Source: Corynebacterium ciconiae DSM 44920
GTDB lineage: Bacteria; Actinomycetota; Actinomycetes; Mycobacteriales; Mycobacteriaceae
Direction of reading: 5' to 3'
Length of the DNA: 64,000 bases
Assembly (NCBI RefSeq): GCF_030440575.1
Contig: NZ_CP047189.1
Location: forward strand, 1,488,001 to 1,552,000
Position numbers and translations under genes: made by a program. The notes below the pieces were generated by a model. It saw nothing but the letters and a program-made list of their open reading frames with translations, did not search any database and was not told the DNA's origin. Shown here in pieces: positions 46,523 to 54,887 of the stretch. The stretch's first letter is position 1, and each line of letters begins with the position of its first letter.

Positions 46523-47490
46523 TTCTCTGCGTCACACCCACCCCGGTCCTGCAACGCGCCGCCCGCATCTCCTCCCCTATTGTTGCTGGGGATATTAACC
46601 ACTTCAGTGACGTGAGCATCACTGCTGGAGGCACGGGCACCAATGTCGCTTATGCGCTATACCTCGCGGGCCAGTCTGCCCAAGCACTCTTTCCCGCTCC
46701 AGAGATCAGTCACTATATGCGGCTGATTAATGAGATGGGATTAGCCCACGACTACATCGAGGTGCCGGGCCCCATTCCCATGCACTCCGCGGTGATCGAA
46801 TCGGATCTGACCACCACTGAATTCCGCGACCCGCCGATGCCTCTCGATAGCCATCAGCTGGCCATGCTGCGCGATAAGACGGTGGCGGCCGCCGAACACC
46901 GCGGCTCGGTACTACTGACCGGCCCGCTGCCGATCGTTGCTACCCACGGCTGGTATTCGGATGTTTTGCGTAGCTTGTGTCTGTACCACCCCACCAAGAA
47001 GGTTTCCATCGCCTCCACTGGCCCCGCCCTTCAGGCTGTGTTGCGCCAAGTGGGCACTATTGCACCGCATTCAGTGATGTGCCACCTCGAAGACATCGCC
47101 ACGTGGGCCCGCAGCGACGCCGAGGAGCTGCGCTCTCGCATATATTCCGAGCCGGACACCTGCGCTGCTGATATCGCACGTAGCTGCCAGCCCCTGCTCG
47201 ATGCCGGCATTCGCACCCTCCTCATAAGCATCGATCGCCGCCACAGCCTCATGCTGAGCGAATCCTTGAGCGCTTTGGGGTGCTATACCGGCACCCCTGG
47301 CTATGTGTCCATCCCGTGGCGCGACAGTCTCGTCGCTGGTTTCCAACTCGGTGTGTGCGACCACGCCTCACCCATCGAGCAACTGCGGCTAGCGGTAGCT
47401 TTCGGCGCCGCAGAGGGCGATAGCCTGCACTCTTTCATGCCCACCAAGGATGGCGCCCGAATCGACCAAGTTGACATCATCCAGATCTGA
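46519..47490 (+). CDS. fruK1: Divergent 1-phosphofructokinase-like PfkB protein (FruK1)
   Basis: 323 residues from ATG 46519 overlapping the sugR stop. PfkB fold, but both signature regions are altered: the N-terminal GGKGxNVA is AGGTGTNVAY, and the C-terminal GAGD is replaced by IPWRDSLVAGFQLG, which still has an aspartate. Positions homologous to ATP and sugar contacts therefore differ from the intact FruK at 50609. In C. glutamicum the gene after sugR (cg2116) is annotated as a putative second 1-phosphofructokinase. Catalytic competence is doubtful; a sensor or regulatory role with SugR is possible. Confidence 0.8.
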   Translation: MILCVTPTPVLQRAARISSPIVAGDINHFSDVSITAGGTGTNVAYALYLAGQSAQALFPAPEISHYMRLINEMGLAHDYIEVPGPIPMHSAVIESDLTTTEFRDPPMPLDSHQLAMLRDKTVAAAEHRGSVLLTGPLPIVATHGWYSDVLRSLCLYHPTKKVSIASTGPALQAVLRQVGTIAPHSVMCHLEDIATWARSDAEELRSRIYSEPDTCAADIARSCQPLLDAGIRTLLISIDRRHSLMLSESLSALGCYTGTPGYVSIPWRDSLVAGFQLGVCDHASPIEQLRLAVAFGAAEGDSLHSFMPTKDGARIDQVDIIQI

Positions 47491-47561
47491 GCGCGCCTCT
47501 GAGGCTCTAGCGCACACATCTATGAGCCCCCACCAAGCTCAGACTGGGCTGCACACATAGC

Positions 47562-47615
47562 ACCGCGCCGGCAACCTTCGACAAGAAATACGTCTTCCGA
47601 GGTTGCCGGCGCGGT
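47562..47615. terminator. Bidirectional terminator between fruK1-like gene and ptsI
   Basis: Perfect 16-bp stem (ACCGCGCCGGCAACCT / AGGTTGCCGGCGCGGT) with a 22-base loop; followed by TTTT on the plus strand. Confidence 0.85.
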
Positions 47616-47644
47616 TTTGGAGGCACATGGTGTGCCGCTCAGGC

Positions 47645-49336
47645 TTAGAGGCCGAGCAACTCGCGCACTGCCCCCTTGGCCTCAGTGGCGCCGGCGGAGT
47701 CCAGAGCCACGGCGGCAGCGTGCTGGCACTCCTCGAGGGTAACCCGTGCCAGCTGGGCTCCCACACCGGCGATGGCGGTAGCAGCGGCGGATAGCGAGTT
47801 GACTCCCAGACCGGTCAGCACGCAAGCCAGCGCGGGATCGGCCGCAGCCTCACCGCACACGCCTACGGCGGTGTCGGTCTCCTTGCCCTGCTCACAGGTG
47901 CGCTCAATCAGGCGCAGCACGGCGGGCTGCCAAGGATCAGTGAGGTAGGCCAACTGGGGAGACATGCGGTCGGCGGCCATCGTGTACTGGGTGAGGTCAT
48001 TGGTACCGATAGACACGAAGTCCAGATGCGGCATCAGCTTGTCCGCCATCAGGGCGGCGGCCGGTACCTCAATCATGGCACCCGGGATCAGGTTGCGCTC
48101 ACGGCACAGCCCAGCAAACCACTTGGCCTCGCGGGCGGTGGCCACCATCGGGGCCATTACCCAGGTGGGGGCGGCGTCGTCGCGCCCCAGGCTCTCGCTG
48201 GCGAGGGCAATAGCGTCGAGCTGGCGAGTGAGCAGGTCCTCGTTGGCACGCGCGATACGCAGGCCGCGCACACCGAGGGCGGGGTTTTCCTCCTCGGCCA
48301 TGTTGGCGAAGGCCACCGGCTTGTCGGAGCCGGCGTCGAGCGAACGCACCACAACCTTGTTGGAGGGAAACACCGAGAGCACCTTCTTGTACACCTCGGC
48401 CTGCTCCTCCACGGAGGGCTCGGAGGTGGCGGACAGGAAGCACATCTCGGTGCGGAACAGGCCAATGCCCTCGGCCGGGGTCTGGGCGGCGACGCGGGCG
48501 GCATTGCCGTCCTGGACGTTCGCGAGCAGCTGCACGCGGTGGCCGTCCTTGGTTTGAGCCGGCCCGCGCCACTTGGCTACACGCTCGGCCATCTCGCGCG
48601 ACTTCTGTACCTCGGCAGCAGCAAAGGCTGGGTCGGCGTGGGTGGAGATGGTGCCCATAGCACCGTCGATAAGCACCTCGGTGCCCGAGTCGATCTCGTG
48701 GATCCCCTTGCCAGCGGCAACAATGCAGGGCACGCCGAGCTGACGGGCGAGAATCGCGGTGTGGCTGGTGGGCCCGCCAAGCTCGGTGACAAGCGCGGTG
48801 AAGTAGGTGGTGTCGAGCGCTGCGGTATCGGCCGGGGAGAGATCATCGGCAAAGAGCACGACCTCTTTGTTCACCGCGGGCAGGCCGGGCTCTTCGTCCC
48901 CGCGCAGCTCGGCGATCACGCGGTCGCGAATATCGCGCAGGTCGGTGACGCGCTCAGCCATAACACCGCCGGCAGTCTCAAACATGGTGATGAACTTATT
49001 GGTGGCGGTCACCACGGCATACTCGGCGGGGTGGCCGCCGCGAATGGCCTTACGGACCGTCTTCTGCCAACCCTTATCACGCACCATGCCGGCAGTAGCC
49101 TTCAGGATCTCTTTGGCGTGGTCGACAGCATCGGCCGAACGGGCTTCGAGGCGCTCAGCCACGGTGGCGGCAGCGGCCTGGAAGCGCTCGAATTCTGCGT
49201 CGCGCTGCTCCTCTTCAATAACGGAACCCGAGGTGGGCAGGGCGGGGCGGGGACGAATCCACACTGCCTCCGCGTAGCGGACGCCCGGCACAACGCCGGT
49301 GCCTTTGTAGGTGGTGGCTTGGGACATATCAGACAT
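47645..49336 (-). CDS. ptsI: PTS enzyme I
   Basis: 563 residues, ATG 49336 (ATG 49327 is in frame); AAAGGTG upstream. Phosphoenolpyruvate-protein phosphotransferase that starts the sugar phosphorelay. Phosphorylated H192 lies in GGPTSHTAILAR; PEP-binding motifs GIGLFRTEMCFLS, VRSLDAGSDKP, and the active-site Cys in GVCGEAAADP near 502 are present. Together with HPr (53841) and EII-Fru (51604) it makes a working fructose PTS. Divergent from fruR; SugR control is expected. Confidence 0.97.
   Translation of the reverse strand: MSDMSQATTYKGTGVVPGVRYAEAVWIRPRPALPTSGSVIEEEQRDAEFERFQAAAATVAERLEARSADAVDHAKEILKATAGMVRDKGWQKTVRKAIRGGHPAEYAVVTATNKFITMFETAGGVMAERVTDLRDIRDRVIAELRGDEEPGLPAVNKEVVLFADDLSPADTAALDTTYFTALVTELGGPTSHTAILARQLGVPCIVAAGKGIHEIDSGTEVLIDGAMGTISTHADPAFAAAEVQKSREMAERVAKWRGPAQTKDGHRVQLLANVQDGNAARVAAQTPAEGIGLFRTEMCFLSATSEPSVEEQAEVYKKVLSVFPSNKVVVRSLDAGSDKPVAFANMAEEENPALGVRGLRIARANEDLLTRQLDAIALASESLGRDDAAPTWVMAPMVATAREAKWFAGLCRERNLIPGAMIEVPAAALMADKLMPHLDFVSIGTNDLTQYTMAADRMSPQLAYLTDPWQPAVLRLIERTCEQGKETDTAVGVCGEAAADPALACVLTGLGVNSLSAAATAIAGVGAQLARVTLEECQHAAAVALDSAGATEAKGAVRELLGL
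48663..48674 (-). repeat. dispersed 11-mer GCTTATCGACG, copy 11
   Basis: Inside ptsI and co-oriented with it, encoding Leu-Ile-Asp-Gly of VLIDGAMG. Confidence 0.9.
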
Positions 49337-49832
49337 GAGGCGGGGACACCTTTCTTATATGGGGCGTCGTGTGATGGATAGTTGCTGTTTGGAAAGATCC
49401 GCCCAGTACAGGGGTGTCACTGGCAGTGTCACGCTGCCCACACTGCACTCCGAGGCGGTGATCTGTATAAAAATCTCTCGCGCCGATTGATGCCGGTCAC
49501 TGAGACCGGAGCGATGTGTCGGAGCCTTGTGCCTCAATATAGCACGCACCCCCATGCCCGAGCGGCAAAAAATCGAAGACAATCCAACATCACACTTTTG
49601 ACAAACCCACATAAATGGGCGTAAACACATACATTGAACAACATTCTCAGGGTTTCCTACCCCGAGAAGGGGTTCAGTGCCCACGAGTTGGGCACCGCGG
49701 CCCACTTAGGGCTACACCGTCCACCACGGCACGTAGGGGGTATGTGGTGTTAGACACATCCCGCATTCGTGTTGTCGTGGTCCTACCGTGCTACCTCACC
49801 CATAACCACACAATCACTAAGGGCTGACACTT
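49337..49832. promoter_or_regulatory. ptsI-fruR divergent control region
   Basis: 496 bases with no gene. For ptsI, TATACA on the minus strand (plus 49464-49469) is a good -10, giving a leader of about 120 bases. This leader holds two direct copies of GTGTCAC 12 bases apart (49414-49420, 49426-49432), a candidate operator. On the plus strand TTGACA at 49598-49603 and TAAACA 18 bases later form a possible promoter. Near fruR, GTGT-TAG-ACAC (49747-49757) is a small palindrome that could bind FruR or SugR. Confidence 0.5.
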
Positions 49833-50612
49833 ATGCTTTCTGTCCATCAGCGCAGAGGGGAAATCTCCTCGCTGACGAACACGCAGGGCCACTCCTCGGT
49901 GGCTGAACTAGCGTCCCGCTTCCATGTCACCCCGGAGACCATTCGTCGTGACCTCAAGCAGTTGGAGAAAGCTGGGTTGCTGCAGCGGGTCCATGGCGGC
50001 GCCGTAGTGCATCAGTCTGGGCAGCAGTCGCGCCGGTCCTATGCGGCAGCCGAATTGGAGCGCTCCCGCGAGAAGCGCACCATCGGAGAGCTTGCCGCCA
50101 CCCTCATCCCTGATGGCCCCGCTGCCATCTTTATGGACGCCGGTACCTCAACTAACACCTTGGCCAGCGTGATGGCCGAGCACTATACCGAGCAGCCGTG
50201 GACGATTGTGACCAATTCCCTGTCCATCGGTATCACCCTGGCAGCCGCCGGCGTGCCTGGGGTGAACCTAGTGGGCGGCACCATGCGTGCCTTTACTCGT
50301 TCGGTGATCGGCGAGCAGGCTGTGGACACCATCCAAGCTTTGCGCGCGGACATCGCCATCATGGGCACGAATGGCCTCAGCGTGGCTCATGGGTTGTCCA
50401 CCCCCGATCCCTCCGAGGCCGCGATCAAGCGGATGATGGTGCAGAATGCAAGCACAGTGATCGCGCTCTGCGACTCATCCAAATTCGGACAGGACTATAT
50501 GGTCACCTTCGCCGATGTCAATGATGTGGACTATGTGGTCACCGACGAAAACGTAGATAGCCACTACAAAAACACTCTGGAAGCCCACGGAATTGAGGTC
50601 GTGCACCCGTGA
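49833..50612 (+). CDS. fruR: DeoR-type regulator FruR
   Basis: 259 residues, ATG start. A paralog of SugR with the same layout: DeoR winged helix (SVHQRRGEISSLTNTQGHSS, TPETIRRDLKQLEKAGLLQR) and effector domain (FMDAGTSTNTLASVM, IMGTNGLSVAHGLSTPDPSE, IALCDSSKFGQDYMV). In C. glutamicum FruR attenuates fructose induction of ptsI, ptsH and the fruR-fruK-ptsF operon. Its stop overlaps the fruK start by four bases (GTGA), so these are co-translated. Confidence 0.93.
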   Translation: MLSVHQRRGEISSLTNTQGHSSVAELASRFHVTPETIRRDLKQLEKAGLLQRVHGGAVVHQSGQQSRRSYAAAELERSREKRTIGELAATLIPDGPAAIFMDAGTSTNTLASVMAEHYTEQPWTIVTNSLSIGITLAAAGVPGVNLVGGTMRAFTRSVIGEQAVDTIQALRADIAIMGTNGLSVAHGLSTPDPSEAAIKRMMVQNASTVIALCDSSKFGQDYMVTFADVNDVDYVVTDENVDSHYKNTLEAHGIEVVHP

Positions 50613-51571
50613 TCGTCACGTTCACCCCTAACCCGAGCTTGGATCGCACACTATCGCTCGATGAGCCGCTTCAGCCCGGCTCGGTGCAGCGCCTGAGCGA
50701 AACCATCGATTTCGCCGGTGGCAAGGGCATTAATGTCGCCCACGCCTGCGCCCTCGCTGGCGAGAACACCCTAGCGCTGCTGCCGGCACGCGCCACCGAT
50801 CCCTTCCTCATGGTGATGCAGGAAACTCCCATCCCCTTCGAGGCCACTCCCTCATCGGGCACGGTGCGCACCAATATCACTATCACCGATAGCGCTGGTG
50901 AAACCACCAAGCTCAACGGCCCCGGCCCGGTGCTCTCCCCGCTCGATGTGGACGCCGCACTGGCCACGCTCGTCGAGCGCGCCGCAGACGCGGACTATAT
51001 GGTCTTGGCCGGTTCCCTCCCCCGCGGGGTGGACGTGGACTTTTATTGCACTCTTGCCCGCACGCTTCACGACGCTTTCCCGCAGCTCCCCCTAGCTATT
51101 GACACCTCGGACGACCCGCTGCGCGCTCTCGCCCCACAGCTGGAATCGCTGCATCTTGATGTGCTCAAGCCGAACGGCATGGAGCTAGGGCAAATTGCGG
51201 GCGTGTCGGGCGAACGTCTCGAGGCTGGTGCCCGCGCCGGCGACTACGCCCCCGTAGCGGAGGCCGCCAGCAGGCTTATCTCTCGCGGCTTGAGCACCTG
51301 CATTACTACCCTGGGAGCCGCAGGTGCGGTGCTGACCACCGCAGAGGGCTCGTGGGTGGCTCGAAGTGAGGAGATCACCCCCGTGTCCACGGTGGGCGCT
51401 GGGGATTGCACCCTCGCCGGTTACGCCATGGCCCGTACCCGTGGCGAGAGCCACTGCCATGCCCTGAAGCTGGCGGTGTCCTATGGCACAGCGGCGACCC
51501 TCAAGCCGGGCACGATGATTCCTAGTGCTGAGGATGCCGCAGCAATCCAGGTGGACGTCGATAAGCTATAA
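50609..51571 (+). CDS. fruK: 1-phosphofructokinase
   Basis: 320 residues, GTG start overlapping the fruR stop. Phosphorylates fructose-1-phosphate, the product of the fructose PTS, to fructose-1,6-bisphosphate. PfkB signatures are intact: DFAGGKGINVAHACALAGE at the N-terminus, VLAGSLPRGV, VLKPNGMEL, and TVGAGDCTLAGYAMA with the catalytic aspartate. This contrasts with the altered FruK1-like protein at 46519. Confidence 0.96.
   Translation: MIVTFTPNPSLDRTLSLDEPLQPGSVQRLSETIDFAGGKGINVAHACALAGENTLALLPARATDPFLMVMQETPIPFEATPSSGTVRTNITITDSAGETTKLNGPGPVLSPLDVDAALATLVERAADADYMVLAGSLPRGVDVDFYCTLARTLHDAFPQLPLAIDTSDDPLRALAPQLESLHLDVLKPNGMELGQIAGVSGERLEAGARAGDYAPVAEAASRLISRGLSTCITTLGAAGAVLTTAEGSWVARSEEITPVSTVGAGDCTLAGYAMARTRGESHCHALKLAVSYGTAATLKPGTMIPSAEDAAAIQVDVDKL
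51555..51566 (-). repeat. dispersed 11-mer GCTTATCGACG, copy 12
   Basis: Overlaps the last codons of fruK, antisense to it (sense codons give Asp-Val-Asp-Lys-Leu); followed by T in the motif direction. Confidence 0.9.
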
Positions 51572-51603
51572 AGCAGAACCAACGAGCGAGGAAACACCAC
51601 ATC

Positions 51604-53685
51604 ATGACTGACTCCATCATTACCGAGTCCGTTGTCTCGCTAGACGTTGATCTTGGCTCGCAGCCTGCGGATGTGATCTCCGCGTTGGCGGCGAGCGTGG
51701 TTGACGCCGGGCGGGCCACGTCCACCGATACTCTCGCCGCCGCGGCGATCACCCGCGAAGAATCCGCTGGAACGGGCGTCGCCGGCCGCGTGGCCATTCC
51801 TCACTGCCGTAGCTCGGCCGTGAGCGAACCCACGGTGGCTTTTGCCCGGCTGAGCCGGGCCGTGGATTTCTCTGGCCCTGATGGCGAGGCCGATCTCGTG
51901 TTTCTCATTGCCGCACCCGACGGCGGCGGTAAAGAGCACCTGAAGATTTTGTCGGGCCTTGCCCGTGCTCTCGTACGCGAGGATTTTCGCGCTCAGCTGC
52001 GTCAGGCCACGAGCGGCGCGGATGTTGTCCGCACCGTGAATGAGGCCCTGGCTGCTAAGAAACGCCGCACCCCTCGCAGCGACACTGCGGCTCCTGAGCC
52101 GCAAGCAGCAGCCGAAAATGGCACCCCGTGCCGCATCGTGGCTGTTACCGCCTGCCCCACCGGCATCGCACACACCTACATGGCCGCCGATGCTCTCAGT
52201 GCCGCTGCGGCTGATCGTGAAGACGTAGAGCTGCACGTAGAAACCCAAGGTTCGTCCTCGGTCGAGCCATTGGATCCGGCGGTGGTCGCTGCAGCAGATG
52301 CGGTCATCTTTGCCACCGATGTCGGCGTGAAGGATCGCTCCCGCTTCGCCGGCACACCGGTGATTGAATCGGGGGTCAAGCGGGCGATCAACGAGCCGGC
52401 GCAGATGCTTGATGAGGCTGTAGCCGCAGCCTCTAACCCGCAGGCGCGCACCGTCTCGGGTACTACAGAAGATCTCGGCGCTGAGCAGAGCGCTGGCGCT
52501 CAGCTCGGCTGGGGCAAGCGCATCCAGCAGGCTGTGATGACTGGGGTGTCCTACATGATCCCCTTCGTCGCCGCTGGTGGCTTGTTGCTCGCTTTGGGCT
52601 TTTTAGTGGGCGGCTTCGAGATGTCGAAGTATTGGGAGACCATTGTCACGCAACATTCGCTGACTAACCTGCCCCCAGCTGAGTTCATGGCTCACGACGG
52701 CACCCCAGCCGCCTTCGATCGACCCGTGCTCGGGGTGTATATCGGCGCCGTGCTTTTCGCTACCGGCCAAGCCGCGATGGGCTTTATTGTGGCAGCTCTG
52801 TCCGGCTATATTGCCTACGCGCTGGCTGGGCGCCCCGGTATCGCCCCCGGCTTTGTGGGCGGCGCGATCTCGGTGGCCGTGGGCGCGGGCTTTATCGGCG
52901 GGCTGGTTACCGGCATCATCGCCGGCGCGGTGGCGGCCTGGATTGGCAGCTGGCGGGTGCCGCAGATCGTCCGCTCACTCATGCCCGTGGTGATCATTCC
53001 GCTGTTGAGTACCCTCAGCGTCGGCCTGGTGATGTTCCTGCTCTTGGGTCGACCACTCGAAGCCGTGATGCATTGGCTTAACGATGCCCTGACCGGCATG
53101 TCCGGCTCCTCCGCCGTGGTGTTGGGCATCGTACTCGGATTAATGATGTGCTTCGATCTTGGCGGACCGGTGAACAAGGCCGCCTATCTCTTCGCCACTG
53201 CTGGGCTGTCCACCGGTGACGAGGCCTCGTTGAGCATCATGGCCGCGGTAATGGCCGCCGGCATGGTGCCGCCGATTGCGCTTTCGGTGGCCACATGGCT
53301 GCGCGCCTCGCTGTTCACCGATGCCGAAGTGGAAAACGGCAGGTCCGCGTGGCTGCTGGGGCTGTCCTTCGTCTCCGAAGGCGCGATCCCCTTCGCCGCC
53401 GCAGATCCGCTGCGCGTGATCCCCTCGATGATGGCCGGCGGCGCTGTCACCGGTGCGCTCTCGATGGCGTTTGGGGTCACCTCCCACGCCCCGCACGGCG
53501 GCATTTTCGTGCTCTTCGCTATCAATCCCATCACAGGCTTCCTCCTATCTCTGGTTGCCGGTGTGGCAGTGAGCGCGGTGTGCGTGATCGCTACTAAGAC
53601 TCTGATCAAGCCTCGGGCATTATCGGCGCCGACCCGCGCTGCCGAGGACTCTGCTCACGAGAGAAATGCCACAGCTCACGTCTAA
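51604..53685 (+). CDS. ptsF: Fructose-specific PTS EIIABC component
   Basis: 693 residues, ATG with GAGGAAA upstream, 32 bases after fruK. EIIA domain at about 1-150 with H67 in GRVAIPHCRSSA; EIIB at about 176-275 with phosphocysteine C184 in VAVTACPTGIAHTYMAADAL; EIIC from about 310 with eight or more membrane segments, including GVSYMIPFVAAGGLLLALGF and SEGAIPFAAADP. Imports and phosphorylates fructose to fructose-1-phosphate, the substrate of FruK. The phosphate comes from HPr encoded just downstream. Confidence 0.96.
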   Translation: MTDSIITESVVSLDVDLGSQPADVISALAASVVDAGRATSTDTLAAAAITREESAGTGVAGRVAIPHCRSSAVSEPTVAFARLSRAVDFSGPDGEADLVFLIAAPDGGGKEHLKILSGLARALVREDFRAQLRQATSGADVVRTVNEALAAKKRRTPRSDTAAPEPQAAAENGTPCRIVAVTACPTGIAHTYMAADALSAAAADREDVELHVETQGSSSVEPLDPAVVAAADAVIFATDVGVKDRSRFAGTPVIESGVKRAINEPAQMLDEAVAAASNPQARTVSGTTEDLGAEQSAGAQLGWGKRIQQAVMTGVSYMIPFVAAGGLLLALGFLVGGFEMSKYWETIVTQHSLTNLPPAEFMAHDGTPAAFDRPVLGVYIGAVLFATGQAAMGFIVAALSGYIAYALAGRPGIAPGFVGGAISVAVGAGFIGGLVTGIIAGAVAAWIGSWRVPQIVRSLMPVVIIPLLSTLSVGLVMFLLLGRPLEAVMHWLNDALTGMSGSSAVVLGIVLGLMMCFDLGGPVNKAAYLFATAGLSTGDEASLSIMAAVMAAGMVPPIALSVATWLRASLFTDAEVENGRSAWLLGLSFVSEGAIPFAAADPLRVIPSMMAGGAVTGALSMAFGVTSHAPHGGIFVLFAINPITGFLLSLVAGVAVSAVCVIATKTLIKPRALSAPTRAAEDSAHERNATAHV

Positions 53686-53742
53686 GCTGCGGCATCTCTA
53701 CTGAAACATCCCACCTCGGGTGTTATGCAGGCTGCTTTTATT

Positions 53743-53762
53743 CAAGGATGTGACTATCCTTG
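53743..53762 (+). promoter_or_regulatory. Short inverted repeat upstream of ptsH
   Basis: CAAGGAT-GTGACT-ATCCTTG, 7-bp arms, 57 bases after ptsF and 79 before ptsH. Could be a weak terminator or attenuator for ptsF or an operator for ptsH; it is too short to decide. Confidence 0.4.
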
Positions 53763-53840
53763 TTAAAGAACGCTGTTACGCCCCTTCCCCAAAGATGGGG
53801 CCGGCGCATACACCCTTTTAAAGAAAGGACATTATCCACC

Positions 53841-54107
53841 ATGGCTTCCAAGACCGTGTCTGTCGGCTCCGCTGTCGGCCTCCACGCCCGCCCCGCCACC
53901 ATCATCGCTGAGGCTGCCGGCGAGTTCGATGAGGACATCTTCCTCAATCTCGTGGGCGAAGAGGACGACGAGACCGATGCTGCCTCCTCCCTGATGATTA
54001 TGGCTCTCGGCGCCGAAAAGGGCGACCAGGTTGTCGTTACCTCCGACAACGCCGAGGCTGTCGAAAAGATCGCCGCGTTGATCGAAAAGGACCTCGACGC
54101 CGAGTAA
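53841..54107 (+). CDS. ptsH: PTS phosphocarrier protein HPr
   Basis: 88 residues from ATG 53841, with AAAGGA 12 bases upstream. Phosphate carrier between enzyme I and EII. H15 lies in VGLHARPATI. The region of regulatory Ser46 reads TDAASSLMIMALG instead of the firmicute NAKSIMGLM, so a HPr-kinase site is not evident, as expected in actinobacteria. Rather acidic overall (GEEDDETD). Ended by a strong terminator. Confidence 0.97.
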   Translation: MASKTVSVGSAVGLHARPATIIAEAAGEFDEDIFLNLVGEEDDETDAASSLMIMALGAEKGDQVVVTSDNAEAVEKIAALIEKDLDAE

Positions 54108-54131
54108 ATCCCGCCTCACGCGTATATAAAC

Positions 54132-54161
54132 ACTGCCGCCCACCACATGGTGGGCGGCAGT
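54132..54161 (+). terminator. Terminator after ptsH
   Basis: 14-bp GC-rich stem ACTGCCGCCCACCA / TGGTGGGCGGCAGT around a tight loop, followed by TGTG; 24 bases past the ptsH stop. Confidence 0.85.
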
Positions 54162-54195
54162 TGTGCATCTACTTCACTAGAGAAGGCGCTGGGGT

Positions 54196-54834
54196 TTAGG
54201 GCGTTGGGCGCGTCAGTCGAGATCTCAGCCGGTGCACCGACTCTGGAACTTCGTGCTCGCATCGCGGGTCGGTAATAGGTTCGCCCGCTGAGCGATGAAC
54301 GGGGATGATGCCGAACCAGCCAGAATCACCGTCTTCAGGGGCAGGAGCGGCGCCGGTGCGGGCTTTGAATAAGAAGTCATCCAACGGCAGCATCAGGACC
54401 GTGGTGCCGGCCAGCTCCTTCGCTGAATGCTCACGCACCTCCTCCATTCTACCGGGCGCGAGGGCGTTGAGCACGACCTGCATGGCCCGCTGCTTGTCTT
54501 TCTTATCGAGTGGGCTGAGCTGGCCACGTATCACTGCAGAGCGGTAATTAGCAGAAGACCCGGAACCCGTGGCAGCCAGCACATAGGCATCGATGGCGAA
54601 GACCGTCAACGTCACGGGCACACCCGAACTGCAGTGGCGCAATAGCCCCGCACCAGTGGATCCGTGCAGCAGCACAGTATCGCCATCGCGAACAAAAAAG
54701 ATCGGGATAGACCACGGCTCGCCCTCGACCACTGCAGATAGCGTGCCTACCATCTCCTCATCGAGTAGACGGTAGAGCTGCTGTCTATCCTGTGATGCCC
54801 GCTCGGGATGGCGGCTGATCTCATCTCGTCCCAT
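54196..54834 (-). CDS. Pyridoxamine-5'-phosphate-oxidase-like flavin-binding protein
   Basis: 212 residues, ATG start. Split-barrel flavoprotein: LLDEEMVGTLSAVVEGEPWSIPIFFVRDGDTVLLHGSTG at about 24-62, then NYRSAVIRGQLSPL and LPLDDFLFKARTG. The SIPIFFVRDGD and HGSTGAG pieces are typical of the PPOX-like heme-binding or flavin-nucleotide-binding family. It lacks the substrate residues of true PdxH, so a role in B6 synthesis is unlikely. Convergent with ptsH and possibly in a unit with the uracil permease 53 bases upstream on the same strand. Confidence 0.85.
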   Translation of the reverse strand: MGRDEISRHPERASQDRQQLYRLLDEEMVGTLSAVVEGEPWSIPIFFVRDGDTVLLHGSTGAGLLRHCSSGVPVTLTVFAIDAYVLAATGSGSSANYRSAVIRGQLSPLDKKDKQRAMQVVLNALAPGRMEEVREHSAKELAGTTVLMLPLDDFLFKARTGAAPAPEDGDSGWFGIIPVHRSAGEPITDPRCEHEVPESVHRLRSRLTRPTP

Positions 54835-54887
54835 GCTCAGAGGCTAACAGCCCACCACGGCCTGTGGGGGCACTTCGGCCCAGGCTT

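Noticed and set aside
48026..49381. 451-codon plus-strand frame opposite ptsI
   Set aside because: Antisense to the certain ptsI gene; Gly/His-rich composition expected from complementing high-GC codons.
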